DNA from: Limnomonas spitsbergensis
Lineage: Eukaryota; Chlorophyta; Chlorophyceae; Chlamydomonadales
Assembly (NCBI GenBank): GCA_037349105.1
Contig: JAYJMM010000123.1
Coordinates: forward strand, 5,270,001 to 5,334,000
Length of the DNA: 64,000 bases
Direction: 5' to 3'
A program made the position numbers and the translations under genes. The notes below the pieces were generated by a model. The model was given only the letters and a program-made list of their open reading frames with translations, did not search any database and had not been told where the DNA came from. Below, piece after piece: positions 63,379 through 64,000 of this stretch (positions are counted from its first letter, which is position 1; every line of letters begins with the position of its first letter).

Positions 63379-63500
63379 GTTGCCCTAGTCTTACGAACTA
63401 GTGTGCCACCACTGTCATTCTCCTTGCCCTAGTCTTACGAACTAGTGTGCCACCACTGTCATTCTCCGTGCCCTAGCCTGACGAACTAGAGTGCCACCCC
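63379..63500. repeat. 44-45-bp tandem repeat, three copies
   Basis: Units of GCCCTAGTCTTACGAACTAG followed by TGTGCCACCACTGTCATTCTCC. The last unit is diverged. Confidence 0.8.
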
Positions 63501-63696
63501 TTGTAATCTCTTGAACACCTCTGAACCCCCGCCCCTTCGAACGTCTCTGATCCCGGCTCTCTGTGTCCATACCAGTCAGCCAGAACTTAGATCCCTTTCA
63601 ACAGAGCCGCGGTCCTGCACCCTACAGAATCGGCGCGCAAGAAACTGACCACATCGCGGGCGTGCATAGAACTTTCTATAGTTTCCTGACGCTGGC

Positions 63697-63984
63697 ATGC
63701 CTGACGCCGATCTAAATTGCTGCTGGCAGAGCTTTGAAACTAAGGGGTTCCTATCGATTGCTTCAGTCATGCATGACGAGCATACAGAAGGTGATGCGCC
63801 TTTCAATGGGAACTGGCCACATCGCCGCGCATGTAGTACTGCTTTAAATTTCCGCGCTGAGGGTGCCCAGCTTGATGAAGTGATGATGCTGATCTCAACT
63901 CATCCGGGTAGGTCTTGTCAAGAAGTCTCGTTCGATCGACCGAGGTTGCACATACCGGCTGGTCAAAAGCACGGAGCGAGATAA
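63697..63984 (+). CDS. Unrecognised 95-codon open frame
   Basis: It starts MPDADLNCCWQSFETKG and has a mixed, soluble-looking composition, ending at TAA near the window edge. No motif or splice signal supports it, and the opposite strand is also open. It may be an exon of a gene lying to the right. Confidence 0.2.
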   Translation: MPDADLNCCWQSFETKGFLSIASVMHDEHTEGDAPFNGNWPHRRACSTALNFRAEGAQLDEVMMLISTHPGRSCQEVSFDRPRLHIPAGQKHGAR

Positions 63985-64000
63985 TCCAATTCGCTGCCAC

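Noticed and set aside
1..64000. tRNA, rRNA or other classical RNA genes
   Set aside because: I found no cloverleaf with matching A and B boxes and no rRNA-like stretch by eye. A covariance-model scan would be decisive.

Overview
The window reads as nuclear DNA of a eukaryotic green alga (Viridiplantae). The grounds are spliceosomal introns with GTRAGT-type donors, a secreted Ser/Pro-rich glycoprotein of the green-algal wall or matrix kind, TTTAGGG-like telomere motifs, Ty3/gypsy and LINE retrotransposons, and very heavy minisatellite content. A prasinophyte such as Cymbomonas is a guess from style only. I see no bacterial or organellar features and no rRNA, tRNA or CRISPR.

Layout. 1-11,314: one large minus-strand gene running off the left edge. 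Eleven exons can be joined by hand with every splice phase matching (446 codons so far). It encodes a signal peptide, an RNase T2 domain with both catalytic motifs, a transmembrane segment and an unassigned cytosolic tail. Its introns are filled with minisatellites, and at least seven contain tandem, decayed copies of the adjoining exon edge with the splice site. 12.4-17.5 kb: a broken zinc-finger gene, an ORF1-type LINE fragment, and a LINE ORF2 fragment with an internal 387-bp triplication. 18.4-20.6 kb: an intact three-exon GT90 (CAP10-type) glycosyltransferase gene. 20.9-31 kb: LINE fragments, short dispersed elements (one with clean 13-bp target duplications) and little else. 31.5-40 kb: a satellite block with a 160-bp array, then 6.1 kb of 53-bp monomers with higher-order repeats, then a 59-60-bp array. 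40.8-47.4 kb: a minus-strand Ty3/gypsy element with intact protease/RT/RNase H, no integrase and a decayed gag, which is itself split by an intact ORF1-only LINE. 47.4-53.1 kb: a 5.7-kb interval bounded by 0.76-kb inverted repeats that meet TTAA, with two unrecognised genes and a 66-bp array inside. 54.2-55.5 kb: the proline-rich secreted glycoprotein gene. 56-60.8 kb: a 20-bp satellite. 61-64 kb: small repeats and no convincing gene.

The three best host genes (RNase T2, GT90, proline-rich glycoprotein) all enter the secretory pathway, but nothing shows that they work together. The most informative structures are the exon-edge copies in the RNase T2 introns, the ORF1-only LINE family that shares a 3' tail with an ORF2-bearing relative, and a short dispersed element whose head also begins a spliced intron of the glycoprotein gene.
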